The notes under the pieces were generated by a model. That model had not been told where the DNA came from. It searched no databases and saw only the letters and a program-made list of their open reading frames with translations. This document shows, one piece after another, positions 1 to 9,395 of a DNA stretch of 64,000 bases (its first letter is position 1; each line of letters opens with the position of its first letter). Where the stretch lies: positions 124,001 through 188,000 of the forward strand of contig JAVXUO010001025.1 in assembly GCA_033065855.1 (NCBI GenBank). Reading direction: 5' to 3'. Made by a program: the position numbers and the translations under genes. This DNA is from Escallonia rubra. Its lineage: Eukaryota > Streptophyta > Magnoliopsida > Escalloniales > Escalloniaceae.

Positions 1-1157
1 GAGGAAGTTTATGTGGCTCAACCTCCCGGTTTTGAACACGAAAATTTTCCAAACCATGTTTTCAAGCTTAGCAAAGCTCTTTATGGTTTAAAACAATCTT
101 CTAGAGCTTGGTATGAAAGGCTAAGTATCTGTCTTTTGGAAAATGATTTTTAAAGAGGAAAACTTGACACCACTCTCTTTATAAAATCTAAGGGCAAGGA
201 CTTATTGTTGGTGCAAATTTATGTTGATGATATTATATTTGGTGCTACTAATGGATCCTTGTGCGAAGAGTTTGCTTCTTGTATGAGTAAGGAGTTTGAA
301 ATAAGCATGATGGGAGAACTCAACTTCTTCCTTGGATTGCAAATCAAGCAAAGCAAGGATGAAATCTTTATCAACCAAGCCAAATACACCAAAGAGCAAC
401 TCAAGAGATTTGACATGGAAGAATCAAATGCTTTTGACACTCCAATGAGCTCATCATTAAAGCTTGATAAAGATGAAAAGGGTAAGGACGTTGATATTAA
501 GCGCTATCGAGGTATGATCGGATCACTCCTTTACCTTACCGCAAGTAGACCCGATATAATGTTTAGCGTTTGTTTATGTGCTAGATTTCAAGTTTGTCCT
601 AAGGAATCTCATTTACTTGCCGTTAAGAGAATCCTTAGATATCTTAAGGGCACTCACAATTTAGGATTATGGTATCCTAGAAACTCATCATTTTTTGACC
701 TATTTGGTTACTCCGATGCCGACTATGCCGGTTGTAAAACTGAGAAGAAAAGCATTAGTGGCGGTTGTCAATTCCTAGGATACTCTTGGAGTTCCAAAAA
801 GTAATATTCGGTTGCACTCTCTACCACCGAAGCCGAATATTGGAGGTTGGCGCTTGTTGTGCACAAATTCTATGGATGAAACAAACCCTTTTGGATTTTG
901 GACTCAAGTATGATCATATACCTATCTTATGCGATAACTCTAGTGCCATTGACTTGAGCAAAAATCACATCCAACATTCATGGACTAAGCACATAGAAAT
1001 CAAACACCATTTTATCTGTGATCATGTGCAAAAAGGTGATATCATTCTCGATTTCGTGGACACAAATAACCAATTAGCGGATATCTTCACTAAATTGTTA
1101 GATTCGAAGAGGTTTACCGCTCTTAGAAGAAAACTTGGCATGTCTTCACCTATGTGA
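1..1157 (+). pseudogene. Copia reverse transcriptase and RNase H remnant
   Basis: C-terminal part of the copia polyprotein, open at the left window edge and read in frame 1 as [12 protein letters not shown], then LYGLKQ, the RT catalytic motif YVDD near 220-232, and MGELNFFLGLQIKQ. RNase H follows with GYSDADYAGC (about 708-738), LSTTEAEY (about 820-840) and the terminal part with ILCDNSSAI and ADIFTKLL, ending at 1157. Three lesions are visible: an in-frame TAA at 151-153, a TAA at 802-804 where a Gln codon is usual, and a frameshift near 843, after which the reading continues in another frame. In life the domain copies element RNA to DNA and removes the RNA strand in the particle. It is certainly a retroelement and certainly non-functional. 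Confidence 0.9.
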
Positions 1158-1373
1158 CTAAATTGTTATACATCATGTGGTTCAAACATACAAGTTGCAC
1201 TTCACATGCTTGAGCATTATTTCATATGCTTATAGCATGTTTTGGTTATTTTCTCTCGAAATTATTGAGTTTGTTGATATTCATCCTTTGTGTTTAAATT
1301 ATCTTCGTACACATTTATATTGACATATACATATGCATATTCAATTTCAAGACTGTTTGAATTTTGGCATTAA

Positions 1374-1450
1374 AGTCGACTGCATGTTGAAATACAGTTG
1401 ACTGCATGTGTTGAATACAGTCGACTGCGTTACGCGAAAAGGGCATAAAT
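1374..1450 (+). promoter_or_regulatory. Internal cluster of three CAGTCGACTG-type palindromes, candidate internal promoter
   Basis: Three copies of the palindromic motif that also marks the LTR lie between the end of pol and the extra ORF: near 1374-1384 (AGTCGACTGCA), 1395-1406 (CAGTTGACTGCA) and 1417-1429 (ACAGTCGACTGCG). An AT-rich stretch GCATAAATC follows at about 1443 and a pyrimidine-rich leader at 1460-1550. The arrangement, motif array, TATA-like site, leader, then intron and ATG, copies that of the LTR at 4423-4612. Promoter activity is inferred. Confidence 0.5.
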
Positions 1451-1554
1451 CTGACCCATTTCGGCAGATGTCTCATTCTCTTTCAAACCCTTCGAACCCC
1501 TTTCTCTCTTCTCTCACACTAGGACTCAAATCTTTGCAGATCGGCTTGAAATTG

Positions 1555-2259
1555 GTATGTAATCCTTCCTAACTCTTGTTATATTACATGATTTCAACAC
1601 TTTCACCGATTGATTTCACCCACATTGTTCAAAATCTGTGTAAATTTAAATTGCTAATTTACTTCAATTGAGCATGCTATTACATGATTTAACTCTTGAT
1701 TCATGCTTAGGGATGCATATTACATGATCCTACATAGTTTAATTAAATGAATTCTTGCAACAATCGATTTCCCCCAAATTTCATAAACTAGGGTTTTTTG
1801 TAATGTCAAAATCTCTTCAATTAATTAAACAACTACATGTTTGATCACTTGATTCATGTTTAAATATGTCATTTGCTTGATTATTCATGGTTAATTACAT
1901 TCAATTTGTCCAAAATTGGTTCTTCCCCAAATTGCATAATCTAGGGTTCTTTATCTGTCAAAATTTCTTCAAATTGATCATGCAATTAGATGTTTTATCT
2001 CTTCATTCATGTGTAGTTATACATATTACTTGCTTCAACATAGTTACTTACATTCAATTCATAAAAAATTCACAATTTTCCAAATTGCATAAACTAGGGT
2101 TTATATATATATTTTAAAATTTTCACGTGATTTATTTTAACAAATTCATTAAAAACTTCACTTTTCCAACATTTCATAAACCCTAATTTTTTTTTTTTTT
2201 GCATTTTCATACATCTTACTTATGTCATTTATCTTCCAAATTTGTTAGATTGTTTTAAG
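1555..2259 (+). other. Predicted 5' leader intron before the extra ORF
   Basis: A good plant donor, ATTG|GTATGT at 1555, and an acceptor AG at 2258-2259 one base before the ATG of the extra ORF define a 705-bp T-rich interval free of long ORFs. The composition (T-rich, many poly-T runs) fits a plant intron. Splicing would place the leader at 1460-1554 directly on the start codon. Sireviruses need some means of expressing the ORF after pol, and a spliced or internally initiated message is a reasonable route. Predicted from sequence only. Confidence 0.5.
1774..2200 (+). repeat. Degenerate 153-bp tandem repeats inside the predicted intron
   Basis: The phrase CCAAATTKCATAAWCTAGGGTTT recurs at 1774, 1927 and 2080, exactly 153 bp apart each time, with a weaker fourth trace near 2165 (CATTTCATAAACCCTAA). 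Sequence between the phrases is also similar (a CATGTTT/ATTCATG stretch, then TTACATTCAATT). These are diverged tandem duplications. Confidence 0.7.
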
Positions 2260-2260
2260 A

Positions 2261-3513
2261 ATGGCTAGAGAGAAACGTGCACGCACTAGTTCATCCCGAT
2301 CACGAGCCGCACCCGCGCCCGAGCCCGAGCCTGCTCCGGTAAAGTTTGACCACAACCGCTATCGGAACCGCAAGGCTCTAGACCGTTTCTCCGCACAAAA
2401 CTCTTATCCTCTTGCTCCAGGTTTGCGTTTGGACACTCCATTTCTATTCAGCATAGGTGTACTTAGACACCTTCAGGATTGTTATCTTGACCGCCTTACT
2501 GATAGGAACATCATCATATATTATCCTGATGTAATCCGTCCTTTTATGCAAATTTGACTTGGAGCATTTCCACTGAGTCGTGTACACTCACATCGTATGT
2601 CTTTGGTCTGCGTCTCTCATTCTCTCAGTCTCGACTAGCCGACCTTCTAGACCTCCCCGACACTGGTTTTTTATTTTCACTAGAGATGATTCTTGTCGCC
2701 GGTCACTCACATTGATTTGACCGACCTTTCTCCATCGAGGAGCAGCTTCGACACACACTTCACAGTCGACAGATTAGGGCTGCACACAAGCCTACCCTTC
2801 GTGACCTACCACCTATGTCTCGACTATTCCATCATGTCATCGCTTATAAAGGCATCCCTAGAGCCGGGGGTCTTTCATTTGTTTCTTACCTAGACGTCCA
2901 GCTCTTGGCCTTTTTTTGCTCGGGTACACCGATTAACCTCTCTCGTCTTATCATGTTGAACATGATTAGGAGCGCTTCTCATCCTGGCTTAGCTATACCT
3001 TACGGCCTCCTACTCACTCGCATTTTTGTTGCCTTTGACATACCTCTTCCCTGTGAGTATATTGAGGTGACACGACACAATGTACTAGACTGCTCTACCC
3101 TTCGTAGGAAGGGACTTTTAGATGATCGCTGTCGTTTCTTGCCTGAGCCTGACATGGACGCTGTTATGGCGGATGATGATGAGGACGAGGATAAGGATGA
3201 TGAGGGTGATGATGCTGCTAATACTCATGGACATGCCGGTGATGGGGCTGATCGTGATCCACCTTCATTGGTCATTTCGAGCACTCATGAGGCGGGCACT
3301 TCTTTCGGTCCTTCCGCGACGGGCATTTCTTCCGGTCCTACTACTACCGGATATGAAGCGATCCTAGCTCGCTTGGCTACGATGCAGTAGAAGCTACATG
3401 TCAATTTGGGTCGGTAGCTCAGTCGACGCCTTTCTCGCTTGGAGGACTTCTGCGGAGTTCAGTGTCCTGAAGAGGATATCTTTCATTCCCCACCTCTACC
3501 ATCGGGTCCTTGA
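2261..3513 (+). pseudogene. Extra Sirevirus ORF downstream of pol, decayed copy
   Basis: Starts at the ATG at 2261 with a basic and Pro/Glu-rich head (MAREKRARTSSS), then a folded-looking region shared with the minus-strand ORF at 62964-64000 (shared segments LFHHVIA, SYLDVQLL, LIMLNMIRSASHP, YGLLLTRI, EYIEVTRH), then an Asp/Glu-rich stretch near 3168-3213 and a Ser/Thr/Gly tail. Lesions: a one-base frameshift near 2541-2546, a TGA at 2713-2715 where the other copy has Trp, and TAG codons at 3388-3390 and about 3415; the original end was probably the TGA at 3511-3513. I see no signal peptide or membrane span, so envelope function is not supported. It resembles the uncharacterised 'putative plant transposon protein' family found in plant retroelements; this assignment is from memory of that family. 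Function unknown. Confidence 0.75.
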
Positions 3514-4073
3514 GACATTAGGACTTGATTAGTACTTTATGCTTCTATCTTTAGACTTTATTATGTATTTCAGACCTTGTCATGGATGCTACTCCTAGTA
3601 TTACATTAGACCTTGGGTTGATATTCTAAACCTTAGCACTTTCATCTTGCTACACTTATGATTCATATTACGTTTTTTTGTGCTATGTCTCCGAGTCTTG
3701 ATATACCTTTTGATAGATATTCAAGTCCTTATGTTTTCTTGGTTTTGAATGCCCTTGTTGGCTACATTGATTATTCGCGGATGGATACATATGTTGATCA
3801 CTTTCACGCACACACACACCCTTCATCCTTTTAATGATGTCAAAAGGGGGAGAAAGATTATTGATTCATACTTGTGTGGTTTTGATAATGAGCATATATT
3901 ACTTGAGTTAGGGGGATCCCTATATTGCTTAAGATAGGGGGAGCTTATTGTCATGATTTCTTCTCATGACCCCTTATGACTTATAGTGAGACTGTTATGC
4001 TTCATTGCGCATATTATCTTTTATGTCTCATAGTATTTGAATCAATGTTTGTCATCATAAAAAAAGGGGAGAT
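3514..4073 (+). other. 3' noncoding region with multiplied polypurine tracts
   Basis: Between the extra ORF and the LTR there are four G-rich purine tracts: 3841-3856 (AAAAGGGGGAGAAAG), about 3908-3916 (TTAGGGGGAT), 3931-3944 (AAGATAGGGGGAGC) and the terminal one abutting the LTR, about 4058-4073 (AAAAAAAGGGGAGAT). The last primes plus-strand DNA synthesis; repeated tracts are a known Sirevirus trait. The rest of the interval shows no ORF or clear structure. Confidence 0.75.
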
Positions 4074-4422
4074 TGTTAACCCTACGGCTATTAAACCTAG
4101 GATTATAGTTGGTTTTGATGATAACTAACATTGATAATTATGTTGTCTAACATGCATTGAGTTGATGAAGAAATAGATACAATCTTATACTCATGCAAAC
4201 GGACAACTAGACGAGCAAATCGATCAAAGACACTCAACGGATCGCTCCAAATAAGGAATTCGTCGGTTGAATTTTACAATGCTTTTATTTCCTTCTTTGT
4301 AAACTAGACATAGAGAGATGATCGTAACGATGACTGTATACCTAGAACTTGCCCATAGGTTTCCCTTGCATGCAAAAAAAGTTTTTCATTCTTTGAAAAC
4401 AAGGAAACTGCATTTTCTGGAA

Positions 4423-4612
4423 TGCAGTCGACTGCAAGTTGGGCAGTAGCCTATTACAGTCGACTGCAAGTTGGAAATTTTGAATTTCTAACGGCTACTT
4501 TGGGAATACAGTCGACTGCGATGGCACATTACAGTCGTCTGTATTTACCGTTTGGCGCATTTAATGCTCCACCTAACTCCAAACGGTCATATTAATTCCC
4601 AACTCTATAAAT
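4423..4612 (+). promoter_or_regulatory. LTR U3 promoter: CAGTCGACTG palindromes plus TATA box
   Basis: TGCAGTCGACTGCA, a perfect 14-bp palindrome, lies at 4423-4436, with variants at about 4456-4468, 4508-4520 and 4531-4542, all within 190 bp upstream of the TATA box at 4604-4612. The copy-2 LTR has seven of them in the matching place. Palindromes at constant positions upstream of TATA are expected of dimeric transcription-factor sites; the factor is unknown. Confidence 0.65.
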
Positions 4613-4999
4613 ACTCATCTTGGGCATAGTTTTGATTCATCAATTGCATATTCTCAAAGATCAAAGCAATTGTTCAATCTCTATTGGTTTCTAACATTTT
4701 CTCATCCATTTCAAGAGAGCATTTATTGTGAGCTTATATTTGAGAGATACACACTTTCATAAAGTCATCATACACTCATCTCTTTTGTTCTAGAGCTTAA
4801 ACTTGTACTCATCTACTTCTTGAGAGTGAAATCTTGTACACTTTTCATCATCTAACGTTTCTTGTATCAAAGCTTAGGGTTGTCAAACTTTGGAGCTTTG
4901 GGATTGTCAAAGCTTGTTCTTGATGTGGGTATAGCATCAAGGGATTGTAAGCAGTTCGATTTTGACCCGTAAGGAAGATCAGACTAGTGGATTCTAGGG

Positions 5000-5024
5000 C
5001 CTTTCAAGGGACTTCCTTGAAAGG
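5000..5024 (+). other. Conserved LTR hairpin in the transcribed part
   Basis: CCTTTCAAGG-GACTT-CCTTGAAAGG is a perfect 10-bp stem with a 5-nt loop in the region expected to be R/U5. The other copy keeps the hairpin at about 61377-61400, with one base lost from the stem, so the structure has been kept between copies. Confidence 0.6.
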
Positions 5025-5297
5025 GTGGACGTAGGCTTGAGGGTAATTCGAGCCGAACCATCTAAATCTCAAGCGTCAAGTAACTCTAAACCCTTCTCTC
5101 TTTATTATTGTTTTATACTTGTGTGGAGATTGGATAGATTGCTTATTTAAGTTATTGTATTTTGAGGTTTGTTGTTTAAAGCTTTTTAAATGTTCTTCAT
5201 TTTTCCTATAAGTTTGTAATGTTTAATCGTTAATTGTTTAAAGTAGTCTTAAACCCATATTCACCCCCCCCCCTTTAGGGTTATCTTTTTTGTTTCA

Positions 5298-6494
5298 GTA
5301 CCCAATTGTAAAATATTACACGCTGATTCATTGTGCGCTATCCAACGCATGCGCCGAAGATAGCGTGAGCCATGGTACATCCGTCGAAGCACAGGGTAGC
5401 ACTAACTGCACAAACCCAAAAAAAAAAAAAACAACTGCATCTTCTTTTTCCCCTTCTCTCTGTATCGCGTGGGCGCGCACACATGTTTCAGTCACGACAT
5501 ACCCTCTCTCTCTCTCACACACACACACTGTCCTCTCTGCAACTTCACGCACACACACATGCACATAGACTGCCGTAACGGCACACACATAGACTGCCAT
5601 AACGGCAGTTCTCCCACACACACGCACCCGTATACACGCAACCCCCATACAAACACATACGTGCACAAGCTGTCACGGCAACCTTCCCTCCCACACACAC
5701 CCATATACACGCAACCCCCATACAAACACATACGCACACAAGCTGTCTCGGCAGCCTTCCCTCCCCCACACATACACACACCACATACACATTCACTCAC
5801 GCACAGATCACATGCACAATAAGTACCCACACAAACTCACCCACGCACATAGCACGCGCGCGCGCACACATACACACACACACTTACATACTCACCATAC
5901 ACACACAAACACATATATACATAGATAGATTTCCATCGCGGTAGGTTACTCCCTTGCCTTTCATACACACTCATACTCACAAGCACATTGTCACGGCCAC
6001 CATGGCTATGACGTTTATCCATATCCCTCATGGTAGCTATCCCCCTTGGTAACATGCATAGGGCTGTCCAACTCACATAGAACACCTCACTGCAACCTAG
6101 AAAACTTCACGGTATCACACAAAACCCATACCTTTTGCACAGTAGGCACACCCCATAGTCACCCCCTTACAGCTCCCATAAAATATGGAATAAACTAGAG
6201 AGAAAAGGACTAGAAACTTACCGGAAAAATTAACTTGATTGCTGGGAAGTTTTTCTTTAGCCTTCCCCCCCCCCCCCCTCTCTACCGTGTATCAGAAAAA
6301 GAAAAAAAAAAGAGAAAAGTTTAGGGATTGTTGGTCCCCCTTAACACACAAAAATAAAAACCTTAAAAGGAAAATTATCAAAAAACCCCTTCAACTTTAG
6401 GTATTTTTTTTTTCAAAGTTTACCCAAAACTTTCTAATATTACCAAAAGCTCAAAGTAACTATTTACGATAAATGAATGTATTAGAAAATTTTA
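5298..6494. repeat. CA-rich low-complexity block with a minus-strand splice-donor consensus
   Basis: The plus strand is dominated by CACACA and CATACAC runs (about 5469-5935) with interspersed CTGCCGTAACGGCA-like pieces and a local duplication of CACGCAACCCCCATACAAACACATACG. On the minus strand the block starts after CCGGTAAGT (about 6215-6223), a perfect plant donor, and is TG-rich as an intron would be. The stretch around 6190-6250 resembles the donor region of the long LTRs at 55460-55510, so this may be an old fragment of a related LTR. C14 at about 6267-6280 and an AT-rich tail to 6494 complete the interval. The ORFs here are low-complexity artefacts. Confidence 0.5.
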
Positions 6495-7098
6495 GGGATA
6501 ATTATGAAAAACACCCTTATGGTTTAGGGTATTTGCAAAATAACACATGTGATCGTGAAAATGTTGCAACTGCCGGTTTTTGTAACAAAAATTGTCCAAA
6601 ATAACCTTGTATATAAACCTAAGATTGTTTTTGTGCGTCGTAATTCTTGAGCAGAGGGGCGGCACCACCACCCCAGCCACACCGCCGCCACTCCAGCCTG
6701 CCCTTCATCGCCACAAGCCCGAGCCCTTACCACCACCACCCAGCCATGCCCATTGTCTCCATAAGCCCAACCATTCTCTCTCATCACAACCACAACCTTG
6801 CCAAACCCATCGGCCTTTCTCTTTCGTCGCCACAATAATCCCACTGTCGCACCGCCCTCTTGTCTATCGTTGTCGAGTTTTACCCCTGTAGTATGCGGGA
6901 ACTTTTTGTGGAGTAATAGGCTTAGATGTTGCTAATTTACCCGAATTGTACAAACTTAAATCTAGGGTTTCAATCGCACCTTGGAATTGAAAACCTTTGA
7001 TTAAAACCCTAGATCTAACTATATGCGATTAGGGTTCAAATTGAAACCCTTAATTGTTGTTGACGTGGGTATGTGGTGTAACAACCAGTTAAATTTTT
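6495..7098. mobile_element. Partial MULE, inverted relative to its neighbour
   Basis: Starts with GGGATAATTATGAAAAACACCC, a diverged form of the terminal repeat of the element at 7099-8245. About 560 bp (6495 to about 7060) match the reverse complement of about 7640-8245, including the CA/CG-rich stretch AGAGGGGCGGCACCACCACCCC and the TCTAGGGTTT/AAACCCTAGATCT hairpin. No second terminal repeat is visible before 7099, so it is a truncated copy. No coding capacity. Confidence 0.65.
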
Positions 7099-8245
7099 GG
7101 GATAATTGCAAAAAATACGCTCGTGGTTTAGGGTATTTGTAATAAGCCCCCCTGAGGTTAGAAAAATTGCAAAAGAACACTTGTGATCGCAAAAGTGTTG
7201 CAACCGTTAGAAAAATAGTCCAAACTAGCGGATGCATTGCTCACATTACTAAAAAGTGCGTTTCATAAATATTAATATAATGTAATGACTGAAATGCCCT
7301 CTATTTATTTCTCTCTCCTAAATCCTTAATTTTCTTCCCTAATCTAATGAAACCAAACCCTAGTCGCACATCCACCTCTATCACCCCATCTGTCATCCTG
7401 CCCTACCCACGACTGTCGCTACCGCCATCGCCATCTGCCTCATCCAATCCTGTCGTCGCCACCTGCCTCATCCAATCCAATCCCGTCACCGCCAACACCC
7501 CCAGCCAATTTTTCCACCACTATCACCACACAATGCCGCAGCAGCAATCAGCACCTTATCCCATCATCGCCATCTGCACACCACCACTGCACCATGACCA
7601 AACACCACATACCCACGTCCACAATAAGCAAGGGTTTCAATTCGAACCCTAATTGCGTATACTTATATCTAGGGTTTCAATCAAAGGTATTCAATTGTAA
7701 GGTGCGATTGAAACCCTAGATCTAAGTTTGTGCAATTTGGGTAAATCAGCAACATCTAAGCCTATTACTCCATAAAAGGTTTCCGTCATACTACAGGGGT
7801 AAAACTCGACTACGATAGAGAAGATGACAGCAATTGGATTATTGTGGCGACGAATGAGAAAGGTCGATGGGTTTGGCAGGGTCATGGTTGTGACAAGAGA
7901 GAATGGCTTGGGCTTGTAGAGACGAAAAATGGTTGGGTGGTGGTGGTAGGGGCTCGTGCTTGTGGTGGTGGTAGAGGCTCGGGCTTGTGGTAATGAAAGG
8001 CAGGCTGGAGTGGCGGCAGTGTGGCTGGGGTGGTGGTGCCGCCCCTCTGCTTGAGAAGTCTGACGTACAGACACAATCGTAGGGTTGATATAAAGGGTAT
8101 TTTGGACAATCTTTTTATTTCATTAGACCGAGAAACCATCGGCTTTAACACTTTTACAGTCATAGGTGTTCTTTTGCAATTTTTCTAAGCTCAGGCAGCT
8201 TTCTGCAAATAACCTAAACCACGAGGGTATTTTTGCAATTATCCC
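7099..8245. mobile_element. Non-autonomous MULE with long terminal inverted repeats
   Basis: Left end GGGATAATTGCAAAAAATACGC and right end (reverse complement) GGGATAATTGCAAAAATACCC; similarity of the ends extends for 100 bp or more. It is flanked by TAAATTTTT (7090-7098) and TAAATTCTT (8246-8254), a 9-bp duplication with one mismatch, as expected of Mutator-like elements. The 1147-bp length almost equals that of the relative at 16016-17164. Interior: GC-rich, CCACC-rich stretches and a telobox hairpin (7667-7677 with 7711-7723). No transposase. Confidence 0.82.
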
Positions 8246-8869
8246 TAAATTCTTTTAATTGTAGTTTATGACGAATACTTATTTGGTCACAACATATATA
8301 ATGTAACTTTTGTATATCAACTTTGGTCAAGTTGTTCTTGTTAACTACAATGAGCTTGCAAATTTATTAGCAAATATCCTTGCATAAGACTAATAAGCAT
8401 AGGGTAAAAGTTAATTCACACAACTGATACTGAATGCACACAATGGTCATCACTCCTAGTTGTAATCGATTACATTATAGTCAAAAATAAATTTTAAAGA
8501 TTATAATTAGTCTTAGATTTAACTTACCAATTGATCTTAATGTTCATGCAAATTTGATCGATTATAGAAAAAGACTCTTTCTATTAGTTACTAGGCCCCT
8601 ATCGAAAATAAATTATTAATCTATATTCGGTTACAATAAGCTTTGTAAGATTACATTAGAAAGAATTCATTCTGAGGCTTATAAATTTTCTCAAATATAC
8701 TAAGAAAAACATAGACTAATCATATCCTTTTTTTTAGAATCTCATATTTGATTTTCTTATATTCAATCATATCCTTGGATATAGTTACTTTGTTGGTAGT
8801 GGGGTCTTATAAAAAACCCGTTTAATTCATAAATTAAATCTGCAAAGCTCATATTATTCAGTTTTATAG

Positions 8870-8907
<38 letters not shown>

Positions 8908-9395
8908 CATTTAACCCCATAGTAGCATCATTTGTTTCTTCGATATCTAATATGTTGTTTTTGTTTCTTAATATTTCGAGAGTGGTTTTCTTCAATCTCT
9001 CTGTCTAGAAAGACTGACTCATGCAACACCAACACGGCCGTAAACAACTCTCGGTTTTAAAGGTATTTAAGGTCATCTTTCCCTAAGAGAAGGTATCAAG
9101 ATGCCCAAGTTTAGAAGGTGGCAAGGTAGAATGGGGCATCGATACAAAGAGGCAAGGGTAGAAGGAAGCGTGGTTAGAATGAGGTAAGGTTAAAAGGTGA
9201 CATTAGTTCTAGGAAGCAACGATAGAAGGAGGCATGACAGCCATCCTTCTGCCTGGAAATGGCATTGTTGGGGGTACTCCCTTGGTCTGTTTTCATGCTT
9301 TAGACTTCCTAAGTAACACGACGTCTCGTCAATCAGATGGTGTGTTCTGGATTGATTGGCTTGGTGTTGTCGACATTTGACCGTTAAATTTCTGT
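8246..9395. other. Intergenic AT-rich stretch, no gene recognised
   Basis: No ORF of note. The segment 9090-9240 has loose repeats of AGAAGGTGGCAAGGTAGAATGGGGCA and AGAAGGAGGCAT type. I cannot assign it to an element. Confidence 0.4.
8874..8902 (+). repeat. (CA)n microsatellite
   Basis: An uninterrupted AC/CA run of about 29 bp, ending in ACAAAAAC. Confidence 0.9.

Larger units (their letters stand above)
1..5297 (+). mobile_element. Ty1/copia Sirevirus-type retrotransposon, copy 1 (3' part)
   Basis: The 3' part of a copia element. In order it holds RT and RNase H remains, a noncoding stretch with palindromes and a candidate intron, an extra ORF, several polypurine tracts and a 3' LTR. The 5' LTR, gag, protease and integrase lie left of the window. 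Placement in the SIRE/Maximus group rests on the RT sequence around YVDDIIFGATN and MGELNFFLGLQIKQ, the additional ORF downstream of pol, and the repeated polypurine tracts; all are known Sirevirus traits. A second copy lies at 61148-64000 in the opposite orientation. Stops and frameshifts make this copy incapable of encoding its own enzymes. Confidence 0.88.
4074..5297 (+). repeat. Sirevirus 3' LTR, copy 1
   Basis: A 1224-bp LTR starting TGTTAACCCTACGG directly after the polypurine tract and ending GTTTCA, so it has TG...CA ends. The inverted counterpart at 61148-62404 shares the start, the palindrome cluster, the TATA region, the hairpin and the end. U3 contains the palindrome array; a TATA box (CTATAAATA) lies at about 4604-4612, so R should begin near 4635-4645. 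The 5-bp duplication cannot be tested because the left end lies outside the window. Confidence 0.88.

Noticed and set aside
2261-3513. Envelope glycoprotein
   Set aside because: No signal peptide, Cys pattern or membrane span could be seen in either copy; only the position fits.
5290-6085. Several overlapping ORFs of 80-117 codons on both strands
   Set aside because: They are Thr/His or Cys/Val-rich translations of CACACA repeats, open in many frames at once. No domain or codon preference.
6592-6891. Pro/His-rich ORFs in the MULEs (also 7347-7652 and 7691-8163)
   Set aside because: Product of CCACCACC-rich DNA in non-autonomous elements, without conserved frame between copies.
6961-7030. 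CCCTAGA/TAGGGTTT pieces as interstitial telomere
   Set aside because: Only isolated units, not tandem TTTAGGG; they are part of an inner MULE hairpin.
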